From Galdieria partita (taxonomy: Eukaryota; Rhodophyta; Bangiophyceae; Galdieriales; Galdieriaceae), in assembly GCA_025991245.1 (NCBI GenBank), contig BQMJ01000070.1, forward strand, positions 1 to 64,000: 64,000 bases of DNA. Reading direction: 5' to 3'. Shown in pieces: positions 55,654 to 64,000 of the stretch. The notes under the pieces are model-generated. The model saw nothing but the letters and a program-made list of their open reading frames with translations. It ran no database searches and was not told where the DNA came from. Both the position numbers and the translations under genes were made by a program. Position 1 is the first letter of the stretch; every line of letters begins with the position of its first letter.

Positions 55654-56859
55654 TTACAAAGTAGACTTGGGTTTGGTATAATTATCCAGCGCCAAAGCTT
55701 CAAGAATATAAGAATGCCTTCTTCTTGAACTCGTGTTGTTTCTTATTTCTCTACTATTTGCTAGAAATGGTTTGGAATATCTTAAATGAATATCATCCAA
55801 CGAATTGCTTCTGACGACTTTGGAATGCGTCTTAAGTTCTGATACGGACTTGTTGGAATAACGATATGAAGAAATAAGATTCGGTAAGGAATATTCATCT
55901 TCTCTATCTTTTTCTACATGAACGGCTTCTCTACTTTGTTCTAAACAAGAAGATAAACAATCTGATGCTGCATGTTCCAATTCTCTTAAATCCTCCTCTT
56001 CTTTCTCAATATCATTCAGTTTCGACTCTAGAATTCTCAACAATTCTCCTTCTTCTCCTTTTTCTTTCATCGTATGGAGTTTCTTATCTTTTTCTAAAAC
56101 ACTTAAGAGCTTCAGTGGCTCTTCAACTTCTTGAATGCGCTTCAAATCATTATCGCTATTATCATTTGTAAGAATACTTTCCCTGGAAACAATCTTTCCT
56201 ATTTCTCTTCTATTATGAAAGGTTCCTTCTTCCACCGTTGCCTTGACTCCCATATTATTATTCAACTGACTCTCTGTCCTTTTAGTAATGGAAGGAGTAT
56301 CTGACTGTATCTTTGTTCCACCACGAACAGCACTATTTCTATCTAGTTGCAATCGATAACTTAAAAAACTTGCAGGCGTAGGTGGCAATTCGATATCTTC
56401 ACTAAAGCTTTCCAAAAACTGAGATTCTTCTCTACTTATTTCTCCCGTTTTTACATAGCGACAGAACTCTGTGAATATCACCGACATGTTCCAGCCTTGT
56501 AATAATCTCAAAGTCATAACTACAAGTCCAGTATTGTGTCCACCGTCGAGACAGTGAATAAACAGTGGCAAATTACGCCTGTCTCCCAAGATAGTGACTA
56601 TTTTTGCCACTAGTTGGGGAGTAAAGGTAACGTTTTCCTCAAACTTTTCCACGTGAATAAATATCAGTCGAATGTTTTCATGCAGACAGAATTCTTTCAA
56701 GTCCTCAGAAGGCGCACAAGGCAAAAGAGAGACGATGGTTCGCAAGTGAAGTCGCTTTAGGAAGCGAAAGTTCTTCAACGAAGGATAAGCTCCTCGGAAT
56801 AGTCCATTTTCCACTCTTGCAAACCGAAAAGGTGGGATAAGTGCAGGTGGTTGAAACAT
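55654..56859 (-). CDS. SIW14/OCA-like atypical phosphatase with Asn in place of the catalytic Arg
   Basis: 401 residues, single exon, ATG at 56859. Residues 1-160 match the Y_phosphatase2 (SIW14/OCA) fold: PPFRFARVENGLFRGAYPSLKNF, TIVSLLP, and the P-loop HCLDGGHNTGLVV. The canonical Cx5R loop needs Arg six residues after Cys; here the residue is Asn. Some OCA paralogues also have variant loops, so this may be a non-catalytic or inositol-pyrophosphate-binding member. The C-terminal ~240 residues are charged, with a Glu-rich likely coiled coil (ESKLNDIEKEEEDLRELEH) and low-complexity tails. Partners unknown. Confidence 0.8.
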   Translation of the reverse strand: MFQPPALIPPFRFARVENGLFRGAYPSLKNFRFLKRLHLRTIVSLLPCAPSEDLKEFCLHENIRLIFIHVEKFEENVTFTPQLVAKIVTILGDRRNLPLFIHCLDGGHNTGLVVMTLRLLQGWNMSVIFTEFCRYVKTGEISREESQFLESFSEDIELPPTPASFLSYRLQLDRNSAVRGGTKIQSDTPSITKRTESQLNNNMGVKATVEEGTFHNRREIGKIVSRESILTNDNSDNDLKRIQEVEEPLKLLSVLEKDKKLHTMKEKGEEGELLRILESKLNDIEKEEEDLRELEHAASDCLSSCLEQSREAVHVEKDREDEYSLPNLISSYRYSNKSVSELKTHSKVVRSNSLDDIHLRYSKPFLANSREIRNNTSSRRRHSYILEALALDNYTKPKSTL

Positions 56860-56889
56860 ACTTTCGAATGGAACAAGTTTGCACAGTTC

Positions 56890-58850
56890 TCAGCGAGAAG
56901 GTACGATTCCCAATTGCTTTAACAATCGTTGACATTTCTGAAGATATTTTCTGGTTTTCTCATCACTAGGCTCTAAGTCTAAGGCAGCTTCAAAGTGATC
57001 TACTGCTCTATGCAGATATTCTGCAGCTAATTCTCCTGTTAAGAGAGTACCCTAATAGAGACAAATAGGTTATGACATAAAAGACAATCCATTCATCCAT
57101 ACCAGTGAATATAAACATAACCCATAATTATATCGTGTTACAAAAGAAAGTCCGTCCAGTTGAGTTGCTTTTTCATACTTTTCACAAGCTGCTTCGAATA
57201 ATTGGCACGCTTCTTCTCCTTTCAGAATGGAACCTCTCAGACATAATGAAAGACCCCAATTGAACCAAACTCGAGGATCACTTGTATTCATTTGACTAGA
57301 TTTCATCAATCTAGCTGAAATATGTGACTGCAAAACAATAGTTGAAATGTTACTTACTTTCGTCCAGCTTCAATCAAGTCTTGTTGTTCCTGTTCTTCAG
57401 ATGTTGAGTATCTAGCACGATTCAACAAAGTGAGACCCCACTGAAGAAATACTTCATAGTCATCTGTCCATAGATAGCTCAGACGTTCCCATCTTCGAAG
57501 CTATTGAAGAAATATTTTCATTCAGTTCTATAAAAGATGATGAAAACTTACTGCAGCATGGAGAATAGGTTGTAATCGTGACTTGTTTGTAACTCCAATT
57601 TGTTCCATAAGCAATAAAGTCTCCTTTTTATAACTTTCTTCATCTTGTCGATTGAAAAGGGGTCTTTCTTCTTCTTCTTTACTTAATAAATGTTGCAAAT
57701 CCGCTTCAAGCTCCTCATTCTCGTCCGAAGATACTTGCTGTGGCAGACGCGATAAAGTTTTAGAAGACTCCAATAATAACAATGGTGAGATATTATCGTC
57801 GAGATCTCTTTCTTTCCAATAAGCATCGATCCATTCTTCATCCAATTGTTTTAACATTTCTTCTCTTTCAAATTCATCTCTAGAGAAACTATAAAGATGA
57901 CTGTATCTTTCCTTTTTCGAATCATTCCAAGGAACTATACCAGCAGATACATGGTTACTTCCATTAGCAATAGAAGAAGACAAAGTTCCCTTGTCTTCCA
58001 CTGAAGATGGGCTTCCAGAGGATACCAAAGTCACTTTTTCTAATAAGCCGTTGATTTGTTCGGACAATTTCGACCAATTACTTTTCTCATTCCATTGATT
58101 AGAAGCCAATTCTTGTAAAGTAGACTGAAAATATTTCCATCTTTCTTCCCACTTGTCGAGTTGATATAGTCGAGTATTCACGGCAACTCTACTTTCATTC
58201 CATTCTTCTCCAAGTCTTTTCCATTCCCATAGAAACTGTTTCCATTCTTCCTTTCGTTCTTCTTGCTTTCGTTCCATCCACTCACAAGTCTTTGCGAGGG
58301 ACTCTAATTGAGACATCAAAGTTGCTAGTTGACTCTTTCCACTTTCTATCTCATCTTCCAGTTTCCATATATCCTTTTCCACATCTTGTTGCCATAAAAA
58401 TTGTTTCAAAAACAATCTGCGAGTTTGTAATCGTTGAGTAACCATCGAAATACTCCAAAGCAAACCGCAAACCACAAGTAACAACGATAAACGCCTGTTT
58501 CTTGTGACCATATAAAACGTTATCGTTGCAGAAATGGCAATCAATCCAAATAAAAATAAACCAATCCACTCGATTACCCATAAAATAGCACTTTGTTCGG
58601 TCACTTGTTTCGTATGGTTACCGAGTCTCTGTACTTGACTTGACCTTTCTTCTTTCAAAGACGACGAAAGATATAAATGCGAAAAAAATGCTTTCTTCCT
58701 ACTCAAGGAGATTCTCTTTCTAGCAATCTTGGGACGATGTGAACCACAACAAAAGGTTCGAGTACAATAAGAAACTCGAGGAGTAACGAAACAAGTAATT
58801 GTAGTGTTACTAGAGAAGAACAAATACCTTTTTCTATCGTCGCTATCCAT
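56890..58850 (-). CDS. Membrane-anchored coiled-coil/TPR protein, possibly plastid or mitochondrial
   Basis: Four exons; a long first exon (ATG at 58850, to ~57553) and three smaller ones carrying TPR units, with introns of about 45-52 nt. The N-terminal ~90 residues are Ser/Arg-rich and could be a transit peptide. Two adjacent membrane segments follow (VIEWIGLFLFGLIAISATI, then LLLVVCGLLWSISMV), then a Trp/Glu-rich coiled coil (~170-260), an acidic region, and C-terminal TPR-like helices (RVWFNWGLSLCLRG, TRYNYGLCLYSL). Probably an organelle-membrane scaffold. No family name can be given. The start is 58 bp from the divergent PCCB gene. Confidence 0.7.
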
Positions 58851-58908
58851 ACAACTGTTGTTTTCAGTTTGCTTCAAGTATTCATCAGCTTGAATATTGC
58901 TCGATCAT
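58851..58908. promoter_or_regulatory. 58-bp spacer between divergent start codons
   Basis: Separates the TPR protein (minus) from propionyl-CoA carboxylase beta (plus). Position implies a shared, overlapping promoter region. Confidence 0.5.
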
Positions 58909-60716
58909 ATGTTCAAGCAAAGAGAATTCTATTGGACGGGTTTCGAAGCAATGTCTCGGAACGCTTTTCACAATACTTTTGTTTGTTTATTGAGTTGTAG
59001 TCGTCCTGTTCGTTCTTTTTTACGTCCTTGTGGCTTTTCTACCTCCTCATCCTTTTTCAATCAGGAACCTAAGATCACCAACGCAGCACAAGCAGAGAAG
59101 GAGTATGGCGTAAAGCTTCGAAACAAGTTTTTGGAAAAGTATCAAGACGTTGTTGAAAGAGCCGGAGTGACAGATCCAAAAGCTGCTGCTCGTCAACACG
59201 AAAGAGGAAAGCTCACAGCGAGAGAAAGACTACAAGTGTTACTCGATCCAGGCACGTTTCGGGAGTATGATAGTTTGGTTACTCATCGTTGTGAACAGTT
59301 TGGCATGCAAGATAACAGAATATCTGGAGACGGTGTTGTTACTGGACATGGGAAAATCAATGGCAGACACGTTTGTGTATTTGCTCAAGACTTTCTTGTA
59401 GTTGGTGGTACTTTATCGCAAACTCATGCCCAAAAGATATGCAAGGTATTAGATAGAGCAGTCGATGCCGGAGTTCCTGTTATCGGACTCAATGATTCCG
59501 GTGGAGCGAGAATTCAAGAAGGCGTAGATGCTTTGGCTGGTTATGCAGAAGTTTTTAAACGTAATGTTCTCACTTCCGGTGTTGTACCTCAGATATCTGT
59601 TATTATGGGTCCTTGTGCAGGAGGTGCAGTTTATTCTCCAGCATTGACAGATTTCGTTTTTATGGTGAATGAAACTTCGCACATGTTTTTAACAGGCCCT
59701 GATGTGGTGCGTTCAGTTACTCAAGAACAAGTGACTCAAGAAGAACTCGGTGGTGCATCGATACATACAAGTCGTTCTGGAGTTGCTCATGTCTTATCTA
59801 ATAACGATATCGAAGCATTGTCGCAAGTCCGCACACTGATATCTTATCTTCCTTCTTCATGGAGAGATATAGCTCCTACCTTTCGTCCAGTTGAGACAGA
59901 CTCTCCCACAAGAGAAGATCCGTTTCTAGACCGTATCGTTCCAGCAGATCCCAACTCTCCATATGATATGCACCAAGTTATTTATAGAATTGTAGACTCG
60001 GGAGAATTTTTCGAAATCCACAAACATTTCGCGCCTAATATTCTCGTTGGATTTTCAAGAATGAATGGTCAAACTGTAGGCATTGTTGGAAACAATCCCG
60101 CCAGTCTTGCTGGAGTTTTGGATATCAACGCTTCCGTGAAAGCTGCCCGATTTGTTCGATTCTGTGACGCATTTAGCATTCCTATCATCACATTTGTTGA
60201 TGTTCCTGGTTTCTTACCAGGCACTGCACAAGAATATGGTGGTATTATTCGACATGGTGCCAAGTTGTTGTACGCCTATGCTGAAGCAACGGTGCCTAAA
60301 ATTACGGTTATTACTCGTAAAGTAAGTATTCTTCATGATGTTTGAGGACAGCTTGGCAACTGATCCATGATAAGGCTTATGGTGGTGCTTATTGTGTCAT
60401 GTCTTCCAAACAGCTTCGAGGAGATACTAATTATGCGTGGCCATCGGCTGAAGTTGCTGTGATGGGAGCTAAAGGCGCTGTGGGAATCATTTTCAGAGGA
60501 TTGACAGAAGAACAATTACAAAAACAAGTAGAAGACTACGAAAGAGAGTTTCTGTCTCCCATGGTTTCTGCTCGCAGAGGTTATATCGATGAAATTATTA
60601 GACCAAGTACAACAAGAAAAAGAATCTGTGAAGACTTGGTACTTTTGGCAAACAAAGATGAGTCAACCGTTCGGGAAGCAACGCCACAAAAGAAACATGG
60701 AAATATTCCTTTGTGA
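58909..60716 (+). CDS. PCCB: Propionyl-CoA carboxylase beta chain
   Basis: Exon 1 58909-60321, intron 60322-60374 (53 nt), exon 2 60375-60716; 584 residues. The N-terminal ~50 residues are rich in Arg, Ser and Phe without acidic clusters, as in mitochondrial presequences; an internal Met (MSRN) is an alternative start. Carboxyltransferase hallmarks: [80 protein letters not shown] and [13 protein letters not shown] across the splice junction, then [18 protein letters not shown]. It transfers the carboxyl group from biotin to propionyl-CoA in the breakdown of branched amino acids and odd-chain fatty acids. The alpha chain is not in this window. Confidence 0.96.
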
Positions 60717-60778
60717 GAAAACAAAAGCAGTGACTAAAAAATAATAATACCGTCGATAAAGAACAATATTCAATTTGT

Positions 60779-62371
60779 TTATTTCAAGTCATTCGTCGAT
60801 TGATTACAAACACTCAATATGTTCAATTCTTTGCAACTACTCGTTTCATTAAAATACAACTTTCCACAACTCATTTCATGCTCTCCTTTTTCTTCTTCTG
60901 ATAAAGCTCGAGCATATGTTTCGGTACTCGTCATGGCACTAGATGAAGAGGGAACCTTCTTATGTCGACTAGTGCCTTTAGCTGTACGAGTATTTGCATA
61001 GGTAAACAGAAAACTAGCACAGAGACCAATTGCAACTCCAACCCAGGAACCAAAACTGATTTCCGTGTCGAAAATTAACCAACTAGAAGAAAAGGATTCG
61101 GTATGATTGTCGAACCAACAAACCAAGAAACTTACCCTAATATAATTACTGGCACTTTGTTCACACTACCTGTGTCATCCAAATGTAAAAACATTGCCAC
61201 ATGATAATCAAAAACGGAATGACTTACCCACAAAGCTGAACGTAGTTCCACTCGTAGAAGCAATACAGTAAAATGAAGCAGCACTGATACCAATCCCGAG
61301 AATTCCAGACATTACAAACGACAATCTAAGAGGAAACCCAGTAAATGAATTCCTTACAACACACCAAGATAATAGACAGACTCACTTGAATGCGGTCGAA
61401 CTAGAAAGAAAACTGGACCCAAAGTCAGTCCATTCTCCACAAATAAATGCTAAAATGATCATCCAAAACAAAGAGAGAATTGAGTTGTGATATACTTTTG
61501 ACCAACTTGAATACTTTTTCTCTTTTGGAGTAAATACACGAGTAGTACCAACGTATATAATGTTGCAAAAAATATTTAAAACAGCCCAAACATATCCCCA
61601 AAAGGAAAAAGTTATATCATTGTATCCAGCAATAATATTGCCAATAAGCATCATTATGAAAGACGCCAACATACATACGGAAAGCTTCTCTTGATAATAA
61701 AGGGACTCAAATACTGCAATACCCACTGGAGCCAAAGACTTCAGCACTGATAGCATTGGTATTCTTACATATCGAAGTGACCTCGAACCAGAGAATAGAA
61801 AGCCAACAAATCCGAGATTGGGAATAATGAGTCGAATGAATAGTTCCTTGTCAAATCCAGCAAAGTCAATCATACCCAGATTTCCCAAAACCAATACAAA
61901 TACAGCAGCTGTAAGCATCTGAAAACCCAAACTGCACCAAGGATAGTCGAAATTTCTGGATGAAAACAAGTGTTTGTTGCACAGAGTTAAAAGTACGGAA
62001 CTCAAGGCATACAACATACAAGACAACACAGCGTCGCTCTTTTGAGATAAACAACCAAAGTCCAGACGGCATCTTTTTAACAGCTTCAAGCTACTAGAAA
62101 GATTTTGCTCCGAAAGTGGAAGAAACCATATAAATCTGCCCAAGAAAGAAGTTTGTGTAAACTCAGTGGCTGCTTTTTCCAAATCAATTTGTTCAAAGTT
62201 CTTCCGAGTTAGCTTTACCAAGTTACCCAGAGAATCTAACCAATTTCCACGCTGTTGAGTACCAACTTGTAATGAGCTTTGGTTCTTAGTCATTTCCAGC
62301 TCGTGTCTTTTCAAGTTTTGGAAACTGAAATGATGCAACGGACTTTGTTGGCTCTCCATAAGATGCTCCAT
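60779..62371 (-). CDS. GDP-mannose-type nucleotide-sugar transporter (TPT/NST family)
   Basis: Four exons (61386-62371, 61228-61325, 61136-61169, 60779-61082) with introns of 60, 58 and 53 nt; 473 residues from the first in-frame ATG. The first ~120 residues are a soluble extension. Then ten-span DMT topology: CMLYALSSVLLTLCNKHLF, SLRYVRIPMLSVLKSLAPV, GYNDITFSFWGYVWAVLN, YVGTTRVF, a GSVNKVPV stretch corresponding to the GALNKIP substrate motif of Vrg4/GONST transporters, and GWLIFDTEIS. It likely imports GDP-sugars into the Golgi. The GALNK motif differs (GSVNK), so another NDP-sugar is possible. Convergent with PCCB, 62 bp between stops. Confidence 0.88.
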
Positions 62372-62810
62372 TAAGAGAAAAAAGCCACGTGAGAATCCCA
62401 CCTAAGCAAAATGAAACGGACCTGATGCGGCATTTTTCTCTGATTGGACAGTGCAACTTTTGGCGCAAAGATGCGCACAGCTGTCCGTCCGTCCCTTTCG
62501 ACTCTATTAGGGGGTGCGCAACGGTTGACAAATCCGTTTTCTGAAAGGTGGAAGATTTTTGTATGAAGCTCCACAAAGAAGTAAGACATGTAAGAATTGA
62601 TAATGAATTGTAGTACAGGAATAGTTGTGATACTAGCTGCTATTCAAGGCACAAGTGAAAATATAGTTGTTTCCAAAAATACTGGAAACCTATCCATCGG
62701 ATACCACATATCCTTGCAAACACATTCACTAAGACTATTCCTTGCAAGCAAGGCTTTATTTTCAAAAATACTCCAGGACTAGCCACTAGAACACACCCCA
62801 AGCAAGTTTT
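62372..62810. other. Intergenic between transporter and ClpS genes
   Basis: 439 bp. The part near 62440-62530 is GC-richer than its surroundings, with a GTCCGTCCGTCCC run near 62482-62494, and may be the transporter promoter. No gene supported. Confidence 0.4.
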
Positions 62811-63366
62811 TCAAGTATCTGGTTCGATATCTGACCCTAACCCATTGCTACGAAGACCGTCACAGTATGCTTCGGCAAGTTCAAATATCCATACACCCAC
62901 AACTGCCGAGCCAGTAGTATGTGCTGTCTCTACAATACCAACTGCCTGGTCTTGAGTCATTCCTGGTATAACTCGTAATAAAGTTTCAAGAACGTATTGC
63001 CTTTTGAAAAACCCAGTGGCTTCAGAGACTTTGACAAAAACGAAAGCCCAAACTCGCTTACTTTGTGTGAGTCTCATCGTTAAACAACAAAACTTTATAA
63101 GGTTTTCCAGGATCCCCCTGGGTCTTGGACTCCGATTTAACTCGTTTCTGTTTCTTTTTCTCAAGTAACTGTGCACCTCCTGCCCTTCTACCTGTCGCAT
63201 ACACTTGAGCACAAAAGGTTTCTCGTGGACTCTTTGAAGCACTTGAACAACTATAACAGCATTTCCTACGATATACAGAAAAATGATATAGCTTCTTATA
63301 AGTCTTCAAAAAAAGCGATGGCTTTGTACACACAGGAACGAGAAAAGCCTGCCTCTGAGTGTTCAT
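62811..63366 (-). CDS. ClpS: ClpS adaptor protein, plastid type
   Basis: Exon 1 63062-63366, intron 63001-63061 (61 nt), exon 2 62811-63000; 164 residues. The N-terminal ~80 residues are basic and Ser-rich (YRRKCCYSCSSASK), consistent with a plastid transit peptide. The mature domain has PYKVLLFNDETHTK, then QYVLETLLRVIPGMTQDQAV, ETAHTTGSAVVGVW and EAYCDGLRSNGLGSDIEPD. The NDE pair matches the N-degron-binding Asn-Asp of ClpS, and the ETAH His matches the third contact. It delivers N-degron substrates to the ClpC/ClpP protease in the plastid. Confidence 0.93.
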
Positions 63367-63436
63367 GGCTCAATTTTTTAATAATTTGAGCAACTCTGAA
63401 GCAAATCCATATGAAAAATGCAAATTGTATGCAGTA

Positions 63437-64000
63437 TTACTCTTTCATATCGTTACCTTTTGTACACTTATTTCTTGAGCTTGAAGAAAAGAAATTCTCT
63501 ATACTGGATTGACTGGTACTCCTATCCGTTTCCTCTCGAGTTCTTTTATAAGAAATCAACTCCGCTCCATCATTTCTTACACTGTTTACCCGACGAGAAG
63601 CCTGCTGTACTTTAAGATTTCCTTCAAGTGGCCTCAATAACGTCAGGGCTTCTTCCAGAGAAAACTTCTTGGTATCTAACCATACGTCCAGTTGGTTTGG
63701 CTCGAGTAGCGCAGGCATTCTATCATGTAGCCACGCCACGCAAGGACTAGCATCCACTGTTATAATTGTGAATTGACCTTCTTTACTGGATTTTTCCTTT
63801 GAAAGATCATAAACTACAGCCATATATAGAGGACCATTCTCCACTGAAATGAAATAAGGATTCTTCCTTTTTTCTTCTGCATCTTTCTTCCACTCGTAGA
63901 AACCGTTTACAATCAAAACCCCTCTTCCGCCTGCTTTCAAGGGAACTCTAAACATATTCTTTTCCAGCAGTGTTTCACTTCGCGCGTTAACGCAGGTTTT
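63437..64000 (-). CDS. HMCES: HMCES/SRAP abasic-site protein (5' end outside window)
   Basis: The frame is open to the window edge, so the N-terminus with the catalytic Cys2 is missing. Visible SRAP blocks: NARSETLLEKNMFRVP, VNGFYEWKKDA, PYFISVENGPLYMAVVYD, TIITVDASPCVAWLHDRMPALL and LDVWLD. SRAP proteins form a thiazolidine crosslink with abasic sites in single-stranded DNA at forks. The C-terminal tail carries QSSIENFF, which fits a PIP-box (QxxIxxFF) for PCNA binding, as described for human HMCES. The stop codon is at 63437-63439, 70 bp upstream of the ClpS start, with both genes transcribed leftward. Confidence 0.93.
   Translation of the reverse strand, partial: KTCVNARSETLLEKNMFRVPLKAGGRGVLIVNGFYEWKKDAEEKRKNPYFISVENGPLYMAVVYDLSKEKSSKEGQFTIITVDASPCVAWLHDRMPALLEPNQLDVWLDTKKFSLEEALTLLRPLEGNLKVQQASRRVNSVRNDGAELISYKRTREETDRSTSQSSIENFFSSSSRNKCTKGNDMKE

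Noticed and set aside
1-64000. tRNA, rRNA and CRISPR-like arrays
   Set aside because: No T-loop/anticodon-arm combination, rRNA stretch or regularly spaced identical repeats with unique spacers was found by eye; a covariance-model scan would be needed to exclude a small RNA gene.

Overview
The window is the left end of a nuclear chromosome of a compact, AT-rich eukaryote. It opens with a C-strand telomere array, so it runs from telomere into chromosome arm. The genes have many short spliceosomal introns (mostly 44-60 nt, GT-AG, with one likely GC-AG). Intergenic spaces between core genes are very small. There are three sugar-transporter genes (two MFS sugar porters and a SWEET), a plastid-type ClpS and mitochondrial-type enzymes. 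The best fit is a unicellular red alga of the Cyanidiophyceae, most likely Galdieria. This assignment is inferred from intron size, gene density, transporter richness and an expanded archaeal-type ATPase family near a telomere; no species marker was searched.

Region 1, about 1-24,600, is subtelomeric. It holds a telomere array of 10- and 11-nt units (1-~515), degenerate telomere variants with a 40-bp higher-order pattern (~516-660), and two diverged tandem copies of a ~2.47 kb unit (~650-3113 and ~3114-5607) that carry internal telomere-like patches. Older repeat-derived, AT-rich DNA without supportable genes follows to about 11,200. From 11,200 to 21,430 a module is seen four times. The two best-preserved copies lie directly upstream of members of a P-loop NTPase family: an intact, intronless 888-residue NTPase with a C-terminal SAM-like domain (16,684-19,350) and a shorter, degenerate paralogue (about 21,459-22,484).

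Region 2, about 24,600-31,580, is transitional: one long intronless WD40 gene and then 4.1 kb with only weak coding hints.

Region 3, 31,581-64,000, is the gene-dense core. In order: a SLC35F-type transporter; two inverted dioxygenase paralogues flanking an MFS sugar porter and sharing an almost identical 491-bp tract; a divergent pyrimidine-salvage pair (nucleoside hydrolase and cytidine deaminase); an AT-hook/Cys-rich zinc-finger protein; a CMGC kinase with DFS in place of DFG; a Y-family DNA polymerase of the kappa type; a TKL-like kinase; a second MFS sugar porter; TTC1; ISCA1; a circularly permuted GTPase (YqeH/NOA1 type); a SWEET; a small coiled-coil protein; a SIW14-like phosphatase lacking the catalytic Arg; a membrane TPR protein; propionyl-CoA carboxylase beta; a GDP-mannose-type transporter; ClpS; and an HMCES/SRAP protein cut by the window end.

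Themes that connect the genes are sugar uptake (35-36.7 kb, 47.8-49.6 kb, 54.3-55.1 kb), nucleoside salvage (38.2-40.1 kb), damage tolerance (polymerase kappa and HMCES with a PIP-box-like tail), and organelle functions (ISCA1, YqeH-type GTPase, PCCB, ClpS). The most unusual observations are the subtelomeric NTPase-SAM family with its duplicated upstream module, and the dioxygenase pair, in which recent homogenisation of the core stops next to the codon where one copy has lost its iron-ligand histidine.
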